Assembly: GCA_023265595.1 (NCBI GenBank)
Contig: JAHFSU010000021.1
Coordinates: forward strand, 1-37,389
Length of the DNA stretch: 37,389 nt
Direction: 5' to 3'
Source: Deltaproteobacteria bacterium
GTDB lineage: Bacteria > UBA10199 > SPLOWO2-01-44-7
The notes below the pieces were generated by a model. The model saw only the letters and a list, made by a program, of their open reading frames with translations. It had not been told where the DNA came from and made no database searches. How positions within the stretch are numbered: the stretch's first letter is position 1; each line of letters opens with the position of its first letter. This document shows positions 8,001 through 15,543 of the stretch, piece after piece. A program made the position numbers and the translations under genes.

Positions 8001-10613
8001 GTTGTTTTTGCTAATGAGGGGATGACGCCCCGAGCCAGAAGATATTTTTTCCTTCAATTTCGGGAAGAGCGATTACTGGTTTGGAGGGGCAATGGCTTCA
8101 GCATTTTTCGTTTGGAGGAGACGGAACATGGAATCATCGAGAAAGAACTCCGTTTTGACCGGGAGGGGAAAACATTGCCCGGGCAATCGAATCTTTTTAG
8201 ACCCCTTGAGGGAGAACTGGATCGGGTCGAAGTCAACAGGGGAGATCGTCACCCCCAAACGCCTTTCCTGATTGAAAGAATGGTTCGTCAGGGGATGGAC
8301 CGCCTGACAAAAGCCGGCATGGGGCGCAAAGCGATCACCTTGAAAGTGGTCATGAATGCAGCTATCACCGAGGTCGGTTTTTTGCCGCCGGGACATCCGG
8401 ATGCCAGAAATATTCTCGAAATTTGCAATCGGTTTACGAAAAGAGAATTGACATCAGAGGGTATTTTAAAAATTCAGGACGATCTGGATGGTGCCATCAA
8501 GGAAATAGAACGCCGGTTTGAACCCAAAACAGCGGGCGCCGCCGCGGCAATTCCAATGCCGGAGAGAGAAGATGTAACTCCACTTCTTCCCGAAGAAGAC
8601 TTGGCAACCTCTCCGATTTCTCCGCCTCCCGTTGAGGAGAAGCCGGGAGACTCTCAAACAATTGTCAAAAGGATTGGGGAGGATGAAGCCCAAGATTTTG
8701 AAAATACATTGTCGGAAGTCGGTCTCGCTGTGAAAGAGAGAGAAGAGGCCTTGCAGGCGCTGGCCGCTATTTGCAACGCCTATCTCCATTCCCATCAATC
8801 CGAGCTGATCGAAATGGTAAGGGCCTTAAAGAACAATTATCGGGGGAGAGATCTCAAAGAGGCGCACAGCAGACTTCTTAAACTTGGGAGTCTGGCCGCC
8901 AAAGGAAAATCGCTGGAAACGGTGGCGCCGATTATTGTCCGGTATTCTTTCAAAAACGGGAGCGTGGATAAGTCTTTTGAACTCGCCGAACTTTTGGGAA
9001 GAGAGCGCTTTGCAAAATTAATCCGCGACTGTTTCACAGCCACAGGGAATGTGCGTGAAATCTCTTCAGGGAGTATCGAAAAAATGATGACCAATCTTTT
9101 AGCGCTTAAAAAACGGTTGGCAGAGTCCGATACCATTGCCGTGGTCGATGAGTTGTTGGCTGTCTCCGGAGATTTCACCGAGTTCGGACATCTGTTTAAC
9201 CGGTTCATGCTTTTGGCCCGCCTTTGCCGTGAGTCGGATTCGGATATTGTCAAAATATCCCTGAAACAGCCGGGACAGGCCGTGACGCGGGATGAAAAAC
9301 TGGTGCTGATCGGCACGGTGCGATCCGAGCCGTTTGACAATCGATCGGCAGTGGCGAAGGCTTTGACGCCCTATATCCGTGAGGCAAAAAAACAATTAAT
9401 GGAAAAAAAGATTTCAGGAGTTGTGCTGGCCCTGTTCGGTGACAAGGGGATCACGCAACAAGCGAGGGAATCTCTTTGGGATATTTTTGGCGAATCTTTG
9501 GAAATCAGAATTTTGGAGTCCTCGCGGGCGTCGACCGGGCAACGCTACCGAGCTGTTATATCGGAAGAAGGGCCAGGGGAAATTTCTGCCGTTCTTGAAG
9601 AGGAGTCGACCGTGGTTTTTGAGCATGGTCCCGATGGTCTGGTCAAGACAACCCGGACAGGAGACCCCCAAATCCGGATTGTTAGAGATCCGGGAGACCT
9701 TGCCAGACCCAAGCCGCCGCCACCGGGTCCGAAAAAGGCTCCTTTGTCCAAACCCGTTTTTGCATGGGATCCCGCCAAGGCGGATTGGATGAAGATTTTT
9801 GAAGAAGGAGGATACACGGCAAAAAAAATTCAGGAAACACTGGAAGAAATTTTAGGGAGACCCTTGGGAGAGGAGAGTCAATTGACTTATGATGCTTTGG
9901 CAAAACATTGCGGCTATCTGGCCTCTGCCATCAAAGGGCATATTGTGGCCATACAGCCGATATTCCGTGAATCCCTTCACGATACGGTGAATGGGTGGAC
10001 GCAAAGACTCTCCGAAATGGATCTTCAAATTGCCGAGGCCTTTGATAGTTCCCCCACAGAGGAAGAGGGTTTGAAAAAAATCAGGGATCTTCCGTCGGTT
10101 TTTGAGGAAATGAGCGGGTTACTTCGGGATATATTGTCAAAAGAAATTAAATGGTATCAATCGGTTTTAGCAAAGCCGGGAGCCCCCTTTGATCTGACCA
10201 CTCAAAAGGAGATTATTGAGAGCTTATCCGCACAGCTTTCAGATCAGGTCACTTTTTTGAATGAGTGGTTTTTTAGGAATTTGTTGAGGGTTCGGGCCTT
10301 GTTTGTAAATCGTGCAGACACCCTGCATGAATTATTGGCAGCAAAAAGATATGAATTTGGGGATCGTAGTGCTTTGGAACTGCCTCCACATCGGGCCTCT
10401 ATGGAAGATTTGGAAGCGTTTTTGGAAAGATATGGCTTTGTGTTTGACCGCCAGACCAATCGTTCCAAAGTGTATCTACATTCTGCTACGGGTATTGTAG
10501 CCGCCGTTCCTTTGCATGCATCTTATGGGAGTGCTCCACTGAATGCGCGGTTAGAGGCCATCCGGTCTGTTGAAGAGTCTCTGCGCAAACAAGACCGCAT
10601 GGCTCCGGCATGA
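5022..10613 (+). CDS. Giant multidomain protein (1863 aa), unknown function, internal duplication
   Basis: This gene starts with ATG overlapping the previous stop (ATGA). The product has no signal peptide or obvious membrane helix, and no enzyme motif that I recognise. It reads as globular helical blocks joined by Pro/Glu-rich linkers at about 162-182, 700-750, 1177-1212 and 1562-1577. Two blocks appear homologous. Block A has TEFG at 870-873, strand TTVLFWG at 943 and VVFANEGMTPRAR at 994. Block B has TEFG at 1386-1389, strand EKLVLIGTV at 1425 and ALFGDKGITQQAR at 1470. Each ends in a further beta strand (ERLLVWR / SLEIRIL). The beta-alpha-beta pattern with G-[MI]-T-x-x-AR resembles the C-terminal half of Mrr-like nuclease folds, but no D...ExK catalytic set is seen, so any such domain would be degenerate. 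It ends 10 nt before the convergent aminotransferase gene. Confidence 0.8.
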   Translation: MIRSFQTFSFLVSPNPQMAADLLLQANEVDVRADLSFLESSPLFASLKGADQNKIAETLRAMPHAEWRRLRHSLFQPSDSRRHNQILLLGVYEDLKALLGSREFTLKASAEDKTFLRTVVGGLTLFLGSLADKGDIEIAGMASEVAGHLADRAIQQFFEGAPVFVERPAETPSPLPSQLPFDYHPESEEKVEAMAEDRIQLVQRRLEDSDIHWPYDFVKWCRTLYLLAEAVGNGDAARIKQNFTKSLRRLFELPSIDVWDVRRLLGTVGCSVGKPLWALPNDWPRDLPNDFGSAVILLFDSGDPAKKDIEPILAHVTVELWRAAKGNPQERVLQKSLLSVVQKLERTLLAGKELDIEEAYSRIETVATTLSHPVSLPSLGDKPAREEPTLPAASLEVMSQKEWSQKAVQFLREQIEEWGKTPGVLAKRLEYILGVEETSPAWLQTAFRLAVSYRETCGVKSGLEHLEGIESPSYQSLLGEEGLFQLLSCVTTTDLSTVSSVSESFAKEHPELRMDGSMIATLLDYFMGISRKEPSAEWMSRLETAVPLETTGIASGLESEAEEATGEMEEPLFRDLNFDKYTPYGRVFALAVVRGRVMRKGKNSAIFFGRFLNTTEKLYRLYRELAKQTGEKSFDKAFEKVVNAKYWDAYRPRYQKVFDQLVDIFGKDPQAASIVENAILTGEIKVVADEAEKLAVSGGPPKEKGEKPETVLEPAASPTMPPPSAEPEPEREPVLSPSPSVPAAPAVSEAVFSGIAVVSPDTLGDLLVTGAVETFPPVAEPSPSIVLPDVFEKFVAAWELGASEKKAIDDLSKATSVEAVLSALENIEKTSREMPRGKRAILTHYAQVLEQNRITAQAKTRLVSLLSSPTEFGRAMMLLLIAAVKQSGLVLDQLLPLPLQLGRNGRQVVVSDQKGAPPKAVSRPAMTLDEGYFAEEAVTPSNTTVLFWGPVKEEEVDIGLEGHRIVRGPGKLLGNLARARGAIKSGVRSSLMLVVFANEGMTPRARRYFFLQFREERLLVWRGNGFSIFRLEETEHGIIEKELRFDREGKTLPGQSNLFRPLEGELDRVEVNRGDRHPQTPFLIERMVRQGMDRLTKAGMGRKAITLKVVMNAAITEVGFLPPGHPDARNILEICNRFTKRELTSEGILKIQDDLDGAIKEIERRFEPKTAGAAAAIPMPEREDVTPLLPEEDLATSPISPPPVEEKPGDSQTIVKRIGEDEAQDFENTLSEVGLAVKEREEALQALAAICNAYLHSHQSELIEMVRALKNNYRGRDLKEAHSRLLKLGSLAAKGKSLETVAPIIVRYSFKNGSVDKSFELAELLGRERFAKLIRDCFTATGNVREISSGSIEKMMTNLLALKKRLAESDTIAVVDELLAVSGDFTEFGHLFNRFMLLARLCRESDSDIVKISLKQPGQAVTRDEKLVLIGTVRSEPFDNRSAVAKALTPYIREAKKQLMEKKISGVVLALFGDKGITQQARESLWDIFGESLEIRILESSRASTGQRYRAVISEEGPGEISAVLEEESTVVFEHGPDGLVKTTRTGDPQIRIVRDPGDLARPKPPPPGPKKAPLSKPVFAWDPAKADWMKIFEEGGYTAKKIQETLEEILGRPLGEESQLTYDALAKHCGYLASAIKGHIVAIQPIFRESLHDTVNGWTQRLSEMDLQIAEAFDSSPTEEEGLKKIRDLPSVFEEMSGLLRDILSKEIKWYQSVLAKPGAPFDLTTQKEIIESLSAQLSDQVTFLNEWFFRNLLRVRALFVNRADTLHELLAAKRYEFGDRSALELPPHRASMEDLEAFLERYGFVFDRQTNRSKVYLHSATGIVAAVPLHASYGSAPLNARLEAIRSVEESLRKQDRMAPA

Positions 10614-10623
10614 GTCACACCCT

Positions 10624-11790
10624 TTAACATAATTTCTCCAATGCTTCTTTGATCCGTCTCAAACCCTCCCGGATATTTTCAACGGTGGTAGCATAAGAAA
10701 TTCTTAAATACCCGGGGGCGCCGAAGGCCTCTCCGGCAACGACGGCCACGTGGGCCTCTTCCAGCAGCAGGTCGGCAATTTCTTCAGACGACTTTTTGAA
10801 ATTTTTTACATTCGGAAAAAGATAGAAGGCCCCCGACGGCTTGCAGCACGAGATCCCCGATATTTTGTTCAACGCTTCAAAAGCAATATTGCGTCTCTTT
10901 TCAAATTCTTTTCGCATTGCCTCCACCTCTTTGTCGCAGCTGTTGAAGGCAGTAATGCAAGCTGGCATGATGAAAGTCGGGATCGAGGTGATCTCCTGAC
11001 TTTGCAAAATCTGTATTTTGTCGATGATCTCTTTTGGCGCCGCCGCAAATCCCATCCGCCAACCGGTCATGGCGTAACTTTTGGAGGCTCCGTTGATGAG
11101 AATCGTTTTATTTTTCATGGCGGGCGCGGCTTTTACGAAAGAAGTGTGCTGAAAGCCGTCGTAAGTCAGCCGCGAATAAATTTCATCCGACAAAACCAGA
11201 ATGTTTTTGGCGGCACAAATTTCCCCGAAGGCCGCCAGTTCCTCTCTGTTGTAGCAGGCCCCTGTCGGGTTGGAGGGGGTGTTTAGAATCAGCAGTTTTG
11301 TTTTGGGCGTGATCGCTTTTTTAAATTGCGTCGGCGTCATCTTAAAGCCGGTGTCATCGTCGGTTGGAATGACGACCGGTTTTCCCTCGGCCAATAAAAC
11401 CTGCTCATAAAAAGAGACCCAGTAGGGGGCGGGGATGATGACCTCGTCTCCGGAATTAATCAACACCTGCAAAGTTGCATAGATCGCATGTTTGGCGCCT
11501 CCGGTGACGATGATCTCTTCCGCTTTATAGTCGATGTCGCAATGTTGCTTGAGGTTTCCCGCAATCGCCTGTCGCAACGCGAGCGTTCCGGGAACGGGGG
11601 CATAGCGGGTCTGGTTTTCATCAAGCGCTTTTTTGCAGGCCGTCTTGATTGTTTCCGGCGTGTTAAAATCGGGCTCGCCCACGGTGAAGTCGATGACCTT
11701 GATCCCCTTGGATTTAAGCTCCCGCGCCTTGGCGGCGGCCTTGAGCGTGGCTGACGGTTTTATTTTCAAAATCCGTTCCGAAAACTTCAT
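10624..11790 (-). CDS. aspC: Aspartate-type aminotransferase (class I, PLP)
   Basis: A PLP-dependent class I aminotransferase of 388 residues, typical for the aspartate aminotransferase Ib subgroup. It probably interconverts aspartate and oxaloacetate using 2-oxoglutarate/glutamate. Diagnostic segments are NTPSNPTGACYN, LSDEIYSRLTYDG, the PLP-lysine motif NGASKSYAMTGWRMGF (Lys about 237) and, near the end, PSGAFYLFPNV with GYLRISYA. The start is set at the ATG that overlaps the coaD stop as ATGA. The frame stays open 18 codons further upstream, but that part lies within coaD and is not credible. It is last gene of the rsmD-coaD-aminotransferase operon. Substrate range within the subgroup (Asp, aromatic residues, prephenate) cannot be fixed from sequence alone. 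Confidence 0.93.
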   Translation of the reverse strand: MKFSERILKIKPSATLKAAAKARELKSKGIKVIDFTVGEPDFNTPETIKTACKKALDENQTRYAPVPGTLALRQAIAGNLKQHCDIDYKAEEIIVTGGAKHAIYATLQVLINSGDEVIIPAPYWVSFYEQVLLAEGKPVVIPTDDDTGFKMTPTQFKKAITPKTKLLILNTPSNPTGACYNREELAAFGEICAAKNILVLSDEIYSRLTYDGFQHTSFVKAAPAMKNKTILINGASKSYAMTGWRMGFAAAPKEIIDKIQILQSQEITSIPTFIMPACITAFNSCDKEVEAMRKEFEKRRNIAFEALNKISGISCCKPSGAFYLFPNVKNFKKSSEEIADLLLEEAHVAVVAGEAFGAPGYLRISYATTVENIREGLRRIKEALEKLC

Positions 11791-12263
11791 TTCAGTTTCT
11801 CTTTCAATTTTTTTTCCACCAACGGATGAATCATTCCTTTGCAAGAACCGCCTGACATTAAAATTTCTTTTATAAATGTGGAACGCAAGTGCGAATATTG
11901 GCCTTCGGTCATCATGAAAATCGTTTCCAATTCGGGATAGAGGGCCTTGTTGACCAAGGCCATTTGCGATTCGTATTCGTAATCGCCCATGTTCCGAATG
12001 CCGCGCAAAAGGGTGGTCACTTTGCGCTCTTTGGCAAAATCGACCAGAAGCCCGTCAAAAGAGGTCACCTCGATATTTTTGTAATTTGTCAAAAGCTCTT
12101 TCAAAAGTAGAATACGCTCCGCAACGGTCAAAATCGGTTGTTTCGAGGTGTTGTTCGCCACAGCCACAATGAGTGTGTCGAAAATATTCAGCCCCCGTTC
12201 GATAATATTGAGATGACCCAATGTGGGTGGGTCGAAACTCCCTGCACAAATGGCTTTTTTCAT
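11787..12263 (-). CDS. coaD: Phosphopantetheine adenylyltransferase
   Basis: CoaD, 158 residues, transfers AMP from ATP to 4'-phosphopantetheine, the penultimate step of coenzyme A synthesis. It has the nucleotidyltransferase signature near the N terminus (AGSFDPPTLGHLNIIERG, containing TxGH), the LLRGIRNMGDYEYE segment and a C-terminal YSHLRSTFIKEI region. The last usually reads closer to SSSxVKE, so this copy is somewhat divergent there. Length is normal for the family. Both ends overlap neighbours by 4 nt (ATGA with rsmD upstream and with the aminotransferase downstream). The rsmD-coaD pairing is common across bacteria, which supports both calls. Confidence 0.96.
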   Translation of the reverse strand: MKKAICAGSFDPPTLGHLNIIERGLNIFDTLIVAVANNTSKQPILTVAERILLLKELLTNYKNIEVTSFDGLLVDFAKERKVTTLLRGIRNMGDYEYESQMALVNKALYPELETIFMMTEGQYSHLRSTFIKEILMSGGSCKGMIHPLVEKKLKEKLK

Positions 12264-12817
12264 ATTTTGCCCCCGCTTTTTTTAAAAAAGCTGATGGTTG
12301 TCTGCCCATATTTGCGCTGATCCGTCAAGCAAAGCCCCTCCATCACGGGGGGGGTCTCTTTGGGGTGATGCTCGCTGATGACAAGGGTATTTTCATGAAG
12401 CAAGGGGCTTGTTGCTAATGCCCCCAATGTTTTTTTGATGAAATGTTTTTCATAAGGGGGATCGACAAAAATCAGATCGAATTCTTTTTTTTGTTCCGAC
12501 AAAATGCGGATCGCCTTGGCCGCGGTCATTTCCAAAACCGTTCCCTGTTCGGCAAAATGGCAAGACTCCAGATTTTTGCCGATCAGCCGAACAGCCCCCT
12601 TCAAAACATCGACAAAATAGGCGTACTGGGCGCCGCGGCTCAACGCCTCGATTCCCATCGCACCCGTTCCGGCAAAAAGGTCTAGTACTTTCATCCCGTT
12701 AACATCAAAAAGAATATTAAAAATCGCCTCTTTAACCTGATCCAACACCGGACGAATGGCATCGGTTTTTGGGGTGAAAAGACGCCTCCCTTTGGCCGTG
12801 CCGGCAATGACTCGCAT
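12260..12817 (-). CDS. rsmD: 16S rRNA (guanine966-N2)-methyltransferase
   Basis: RsmD, 185 residues, methylates N2 of G966 of 16S rRNA using S-adenosylmethionine. It shows the N-terminal RVIAGTAKGRRL segment, the SAM-binding DLFAGTGAMGIEALSRGA (motif I at about 46-63) and the catalytic FVDPPYEKH (DPPY at 119-122). Length fits the family. It is first in the minus-strand operon, with its ATG overlapping nothing upstream; coaD begins on its stop codon (ATGA). The start lies only 5 nt from an FNR-like palindrome that separates it from the divergent SHOCT-domain gene, so its expression may be linked to that site. Confidence 0.95.
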   Translation of the reverse strand: MRVIAGTAKGRRLFTPKTDAIRPVLDQVKEAIFNILFDVNGMKVLDLFAGTGAMGIEALSRGAQYAYFVDVLKGAVRLIGKNLESCHFAEQGTVLEMTAAKAIRILSEQKKEFDLIFVDPPYEKHFIKKTLGALATSPLLHENTLVISEHHPKETPPVMEGLCLTDQRKYGQTTISFFKKSGGKI

Positions 12818-12822
12818 GGGGC

Positions 12823-12836
12823 TTGATTTAAATCAA
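12823..12836. promoter_or_regulatory. FNR-type palindrome between rsmD and SHOCT gene
   Basis: The 14-bp sequence TTGATTTAAATCAA is a perfect palindrome and matches the FNR consensus TTGATNNNNATCAA exactly. It lies in the 62-nt space between two divergent genes, 5 nt from the rsmD start and 43 nt from the SHOCT-gene start. From its position it could activate or repress the SHOCT gene, and would block rsmD if bound. A CRP/FNR-family regulator is inferred; none is encoded here. Confidence 0.55.
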
Positions 12837-12879
12837 AAGACTCGATATGGCTACCCAAAATCTTTAAAAAGGAGCCGCC

Positions 12880-13686
12880 ATGCAACGCAAATTGACAACG
12901 ATTATCTTAATGACCATTTGGCTGTTGTCTCCTGTTTTAGCTCATGCCGCCAAAACCACCTACATTTTTACCGACCGGAAATTCAACTATGTCAAGAGAA
13001 TGGAGCTGAAAGAAAAAGAGCTGAAAGATCTCAAACTCAACCATCCCTATACGTTTACTGAGTTGCAATTAAGGGAGATGTTGGCCGCTATCCGTTTCAA
13101 TCGCAAAGTGATGTTTCAAAAAGAGACTGAGGAGGTCGCTGTCTTTGACCAGAATGCCCTCGATTTTTTGGTTCCTTATTTGGTGAAGGGGTTTACAGAT
13201 GTGCAGGCGAACGAAGTGATTGTTTTTTCCGTGCTCAACAGAAAACTTCAGTTTTTGGTTCGGGATGATCGGCTGAGCATTGTTCGCGCTTGGATAGAAG
13301 AAAATCGGCTGCATCTCGATTTTAATAAACTGATGGCAAGAGTTTCCCCAAATTATGACAAGATGTCCGATGTGAGTGCGGCGATCAATCGTGCGGAGGG
13401 GATGCATGTGGCTTTGGATGTGGGGCCGGGCCAGCAATTCGGGAAAAATACGGATGAATTGTTGGTGGACATTCCCAATGCCGAAACGCTGGCAACGGCT
13501 GTGGCGCAATCTACCGCAATGGATAACAAAGAAAAGGCAACAGCTACCGCGACACCACCTCTGCCGGAGAAAGTCGATGGTTCTATTGAGGGCCGCCTGC
13601 AGCGCCTCGACAATCTCCGCAAAAAAGGTCTGATCAATCAGGACGAATATCAGGCAAAGAAAAAAGAGATTCTGGAGAAGTTATAA
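12880..13686 (+). CDS. Secreted/periplasmic protein with C-terminal SHOCT domain
   Basis: A 268-residue protein with a Sec signal peptide (residues 1-24, cleavage likely after AHA). Residues 25-215 form an unrecognised domain with mixed alpha/beta character and several FNRK/FNK-type segments. A low-complexity Ala/Thr/Pro linker (about 205-230) leads to a C-terminal SHOCT domain (233-268: EGRLQRLDNLRKKGLINQDE...). This short helical hairpin is found at the ends of many unrelated bacterial proteins and is thought to mediate oligomerisation. The start is well supported by AAAAAGGAG 7-8 nt upstream. The gene is divergent from rsmD, with an FNR-like box in between, and is a single-gene unit ending before the convergent nucleotidyltransferase gene. 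Confidence 0.85.
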   Translation: MQRKLTTIILMTIWLLSPVLAHAAKTTYIFTDRKFNYVKRMELKEKELKDLKLNHPYTFTELQLREMLAAIRFNRKVMFQKETEEVAVFDQNALDFLVPYLVKGFTDVQANEVIVFSVLNRKLQFLVRDDRLSIVRAWIEENRLHLDFNKLMARVSPNYDKMSDVSAAINRAEGMHVALDVGPGQQFGKNTDELLVDIPNAETLATAVAQSTAMDNKEKATATATPPLPEKVDGSIEGRLQRLDNLRKKGLINQDEYQAKKKEILEKL

Positions 13687-13707
13687 GATTTTATGGGGAT
13701 GACTGTT

Positions 13708-14172
13708 TTAGCAACCCTGTTTTTTGCGGGCTTCAAGAAGTTTCTCTACATCCGTTGAATCAATAGGTCTTCCCGCCGCTTGTTTGGCCCGAATCAAGTC
13801 TTCAATATCAAGAAGAAACGCCTTTTGCTGTCCAAAGTCGGCGATTTGTTTCCTGTTCCATGCTGTTTCAAAATCGGCCCCCTTAATGCTCATAATGATA
13901 TCAATACGATTGGGCTCCACACCGATTTGATAAACCATTTCGGAATCGCAAAGATCATTTACAGTCAGTTCTTTAATAGGAGCTCCGAAATTTTTTAAGG
14001 CATTTAACACTTTTTCCGCATTGTCTGGTGTTGTACGAACCCAAACATCGATGTCCTTTGTATAACGAGGTTCCGTATAGATGATAACAGCATACGCACC
14101 GACGATGAGATATTCAACTTTGGCGTCGTTTAAGCAACGTATGAGATCTTCGAAGTCGGGATTGTGGGGCAT
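13708..14172 (-). CDS. Nucleotidyltransferase-fold protein, probable toxin-like partner
   Basis: A 154-residue small nucleotidyltransferase-fold protein. Its hallmarks are an N-terminal LIVGAYAVIIY followed by the metal-binding PRYTKDIDVWV (DxD at 40-42) and a later NRIDIIMSI strand with the third acidic residue. This pattern belongs to the AbiEii/MNT-like nucleotidyltransferases often found as mobile two-gene modules. Its start overlaps the end of the small upstream gene by 59 nt in another frame; the sequence MPHNPDFEDLIRCLNDAKV is a typical N terminus for the family, so this start is kept. The target (tRNA or protein AMPylation) cannot be read from the sequence. Confidence 0.85.
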   Translation of the reverse strand: MPHNPDFEDLIRCLNDAKVEYLIVGAYAVIIYTEPRYTKDIDVWVRTTPDNAEKVLNALKNFGAPIKELTVNDLCDSEMVYQIGVEPNRIDIIMSIKGADFETAWNRKQIADFGQQKAFLLDIEDLIRAKQAAGRPIDSTDVEKLLEARKKQGC

Positions 14173-14305
14173 ATTTAGGATTTATCCTTCCAAGATCCAG
14201 CACCATTTGCCATGCGGCTTCCAATTTGCCAAGGACGCCGATTCTGTTCCAGAACTCAATGTCAAAGGCATGGTCCATATCCTTCCATCGGATCAGCCGA
14301 CTCAT
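14114..14305 (-). CDS. Small partner protein of nucleotidyltransferase
   Basis: A small protein of about 63 residues, on the same strand and overlapping the nucleotidyltransferase gene by 59 nt. It has the character of the short proteins that accompany such nucleotidyltransferases: DIEFWNRIGVLGKLEAAWQM in the middle and a basic QSRLRRSHTLLKRR end. The ATG at 14305 is chosen because AAGG lies 5 nt upstream; the ATG nine codons earlier (14332) has no ribosome-binding site but is possible. Because the nucleotidyltransferase begins inside this gene, the two are probably translated together. An antitoxin-like role is inferred only from the gene pairing. Confidence 0.65.
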   Translation of the reverse strand: MSRLIRWKDMDHAFDIEFWNRIGVLGKLEAAWQMVLDLGRINPKYAPQSRLRRSHTLLKRRQS

Positions 14306-14386
14306 GACCACCTTTTTTTGTGGTGCGGACATGAGGGAAACATAGCATAAAAACGCCGGATTCTTAAGCCCTATTTTTTGTCACTA

Positions 14387-15511
14387 TTACGGTATTTCCA
14401 ATCTCTTCGGGTAACTCGGAAACCTTTCACAGCCTTTTTTGGTGACGCAGACAATGTCTTCAAGCCGCACGCCGCCGTATTTCCTGTAATAGAGCCCGGG
14501 TTCCACCGTGACCACATGATTTTCTTTTAAAATAAAATCGCGCGGGCCGATGCGGGCCGGTTCCTCATGAACCTCCAGCCCAATTCCGTGGCCGGTGCCG
14601 TGGATAAAGCCCTGTTTGCATCCGTCAATTGTCCCCGTTTTAAAACCCTCTTTTTCAAAGGAGGCAACAATCGCTTGATGGATGGTCTTGCCGTTGACCC
14701 CTGCTTTGATTTTTTGGATCGCCATCTCTTGCGCGGTTTTTACGGCGGCATACATTTTTTTGAGCTCCGGCGAGGCCTTACCCTTGCAAAAGGTCCGTGT
14801 GGCATCGCCAAAAAATTTTGTTTTGTCGTGACGCGGAAAAATATCGACGATGATTGCTTGATGCGCCTTCAAAGGGCCGCTTCCGATGCAGTGCGGATCG
14901 GTCGCCTGCAGGCCGCAGGCTACAATCGGCTGCATCGTATTATGAAAACCTTTTTGAAGCAAAAATTGTTCAATCTCAAAACGGAGTTTTTCCGAAGTCA
15001 AAATTTTTTCGTGCCAATAAAGTCCCCCGCTTTTTATTTTCGATTCCTTCAGAATCTTTTCGGCCAGCGCCATCGCTCTGAAAACCGTTTTTTGTGACTC
15101 TCGCAACCATTTCTTTTCTTTTGGTGTTTTGAAAGTCCGTTCGATGTAGAAAGGGGTATCCCCCGCTTCCACTTTGTATCCCTTTTTTCTCAAGGCATCC
15201 ACCAATGCAAAAGAGGTGCTTTGCGGAACGGTCATTTTTTTGATTTTAAATTCTTTGAGTAGCGTGTCGATGATGCCGACCATCCCCTCTTTCCCCATTT
15301 TTTTGGCCTTTTGCGCGATGGCGCTAAGGGATAAAATCGTGTCGATTTCGGCTTCTTTTTTCCCCCGCTCCAATTCCAAATCGGAAAGGATCAGATATTT
15401 TTTGCCGCGCGATTCCAGATATAAAATATTGTCGGGTGCTTCAAAATGGGTGGCGTAATAGAGGTCGGCGTTTCTTTCTGTGCTGTCGTAAATCAGTTTG
15501 GCGTTTGACAT
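14387..15511 (-). CDS. M24-family aminopeptidase (Xaa-Pro type)
   Basis: A 374-residue metallopeptidase of family M24B (pita-bread fold), probably cleaving N-terminal residues before proline. The N-terminal creatinase-like domain (1-130) is followed by the catalytic domain. With this start the five metal ligands fall at about D223 (IIVDIFPR), D236 (GDATRTF), H308 (HGTGHGIGLEVHEEP), E337 (TVEPGLYY) and E351 (VRLEDIV), all present. The N-terminal domain is shorter than in E. coli PepP, as in PepQ/YpdF-type enzymes. ATGs exist at 15526, 15523 and 15511; none has a clear Shine-Dalgarno, and the last is preferred because it matches the family start. It is divergent from the proline dehydrogenase gene, with starts only about 30 nt apart, so their promoters must overlap each other's coding sequence. 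Confidence 0.9.
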   Translation of the reverse strand: MSNAKLIYDSTERNADLYYATHFEAPDNILYLESRGKKYLILSDLELERGKKEAEIDTILSLSAIAQKAKKMGKEGMVGIIDTLLKEFKIKKMTVPQSTSFALVDALRKKGYKVEAGDTPFYIERTFKTPKEKKWLRESQKTVFRAMALAEKILKESKIKSGGLYWHEKILTSEKLRFEIEQFLLQKGFHNTMQPIVACGLQATDPHCIGSGPLKAHQAIIVDIFPRHDKTKFFGDATRTFCKGKASPELKKMYAAVKTAQEMAIQKIKAGVNGKTIHQAIVASFEKEGFKTGTIDGCKQGFIHGTGHGIGLEVHEEPARIGPRDFILKENHVVTVEPGLYYRKYGGVRLEDIVCVTKKGCERFPSYPKRLEIP

Positions 15512-15543
15512 AAGCGGTGGCATCATATAGAAAATTTACCTCG

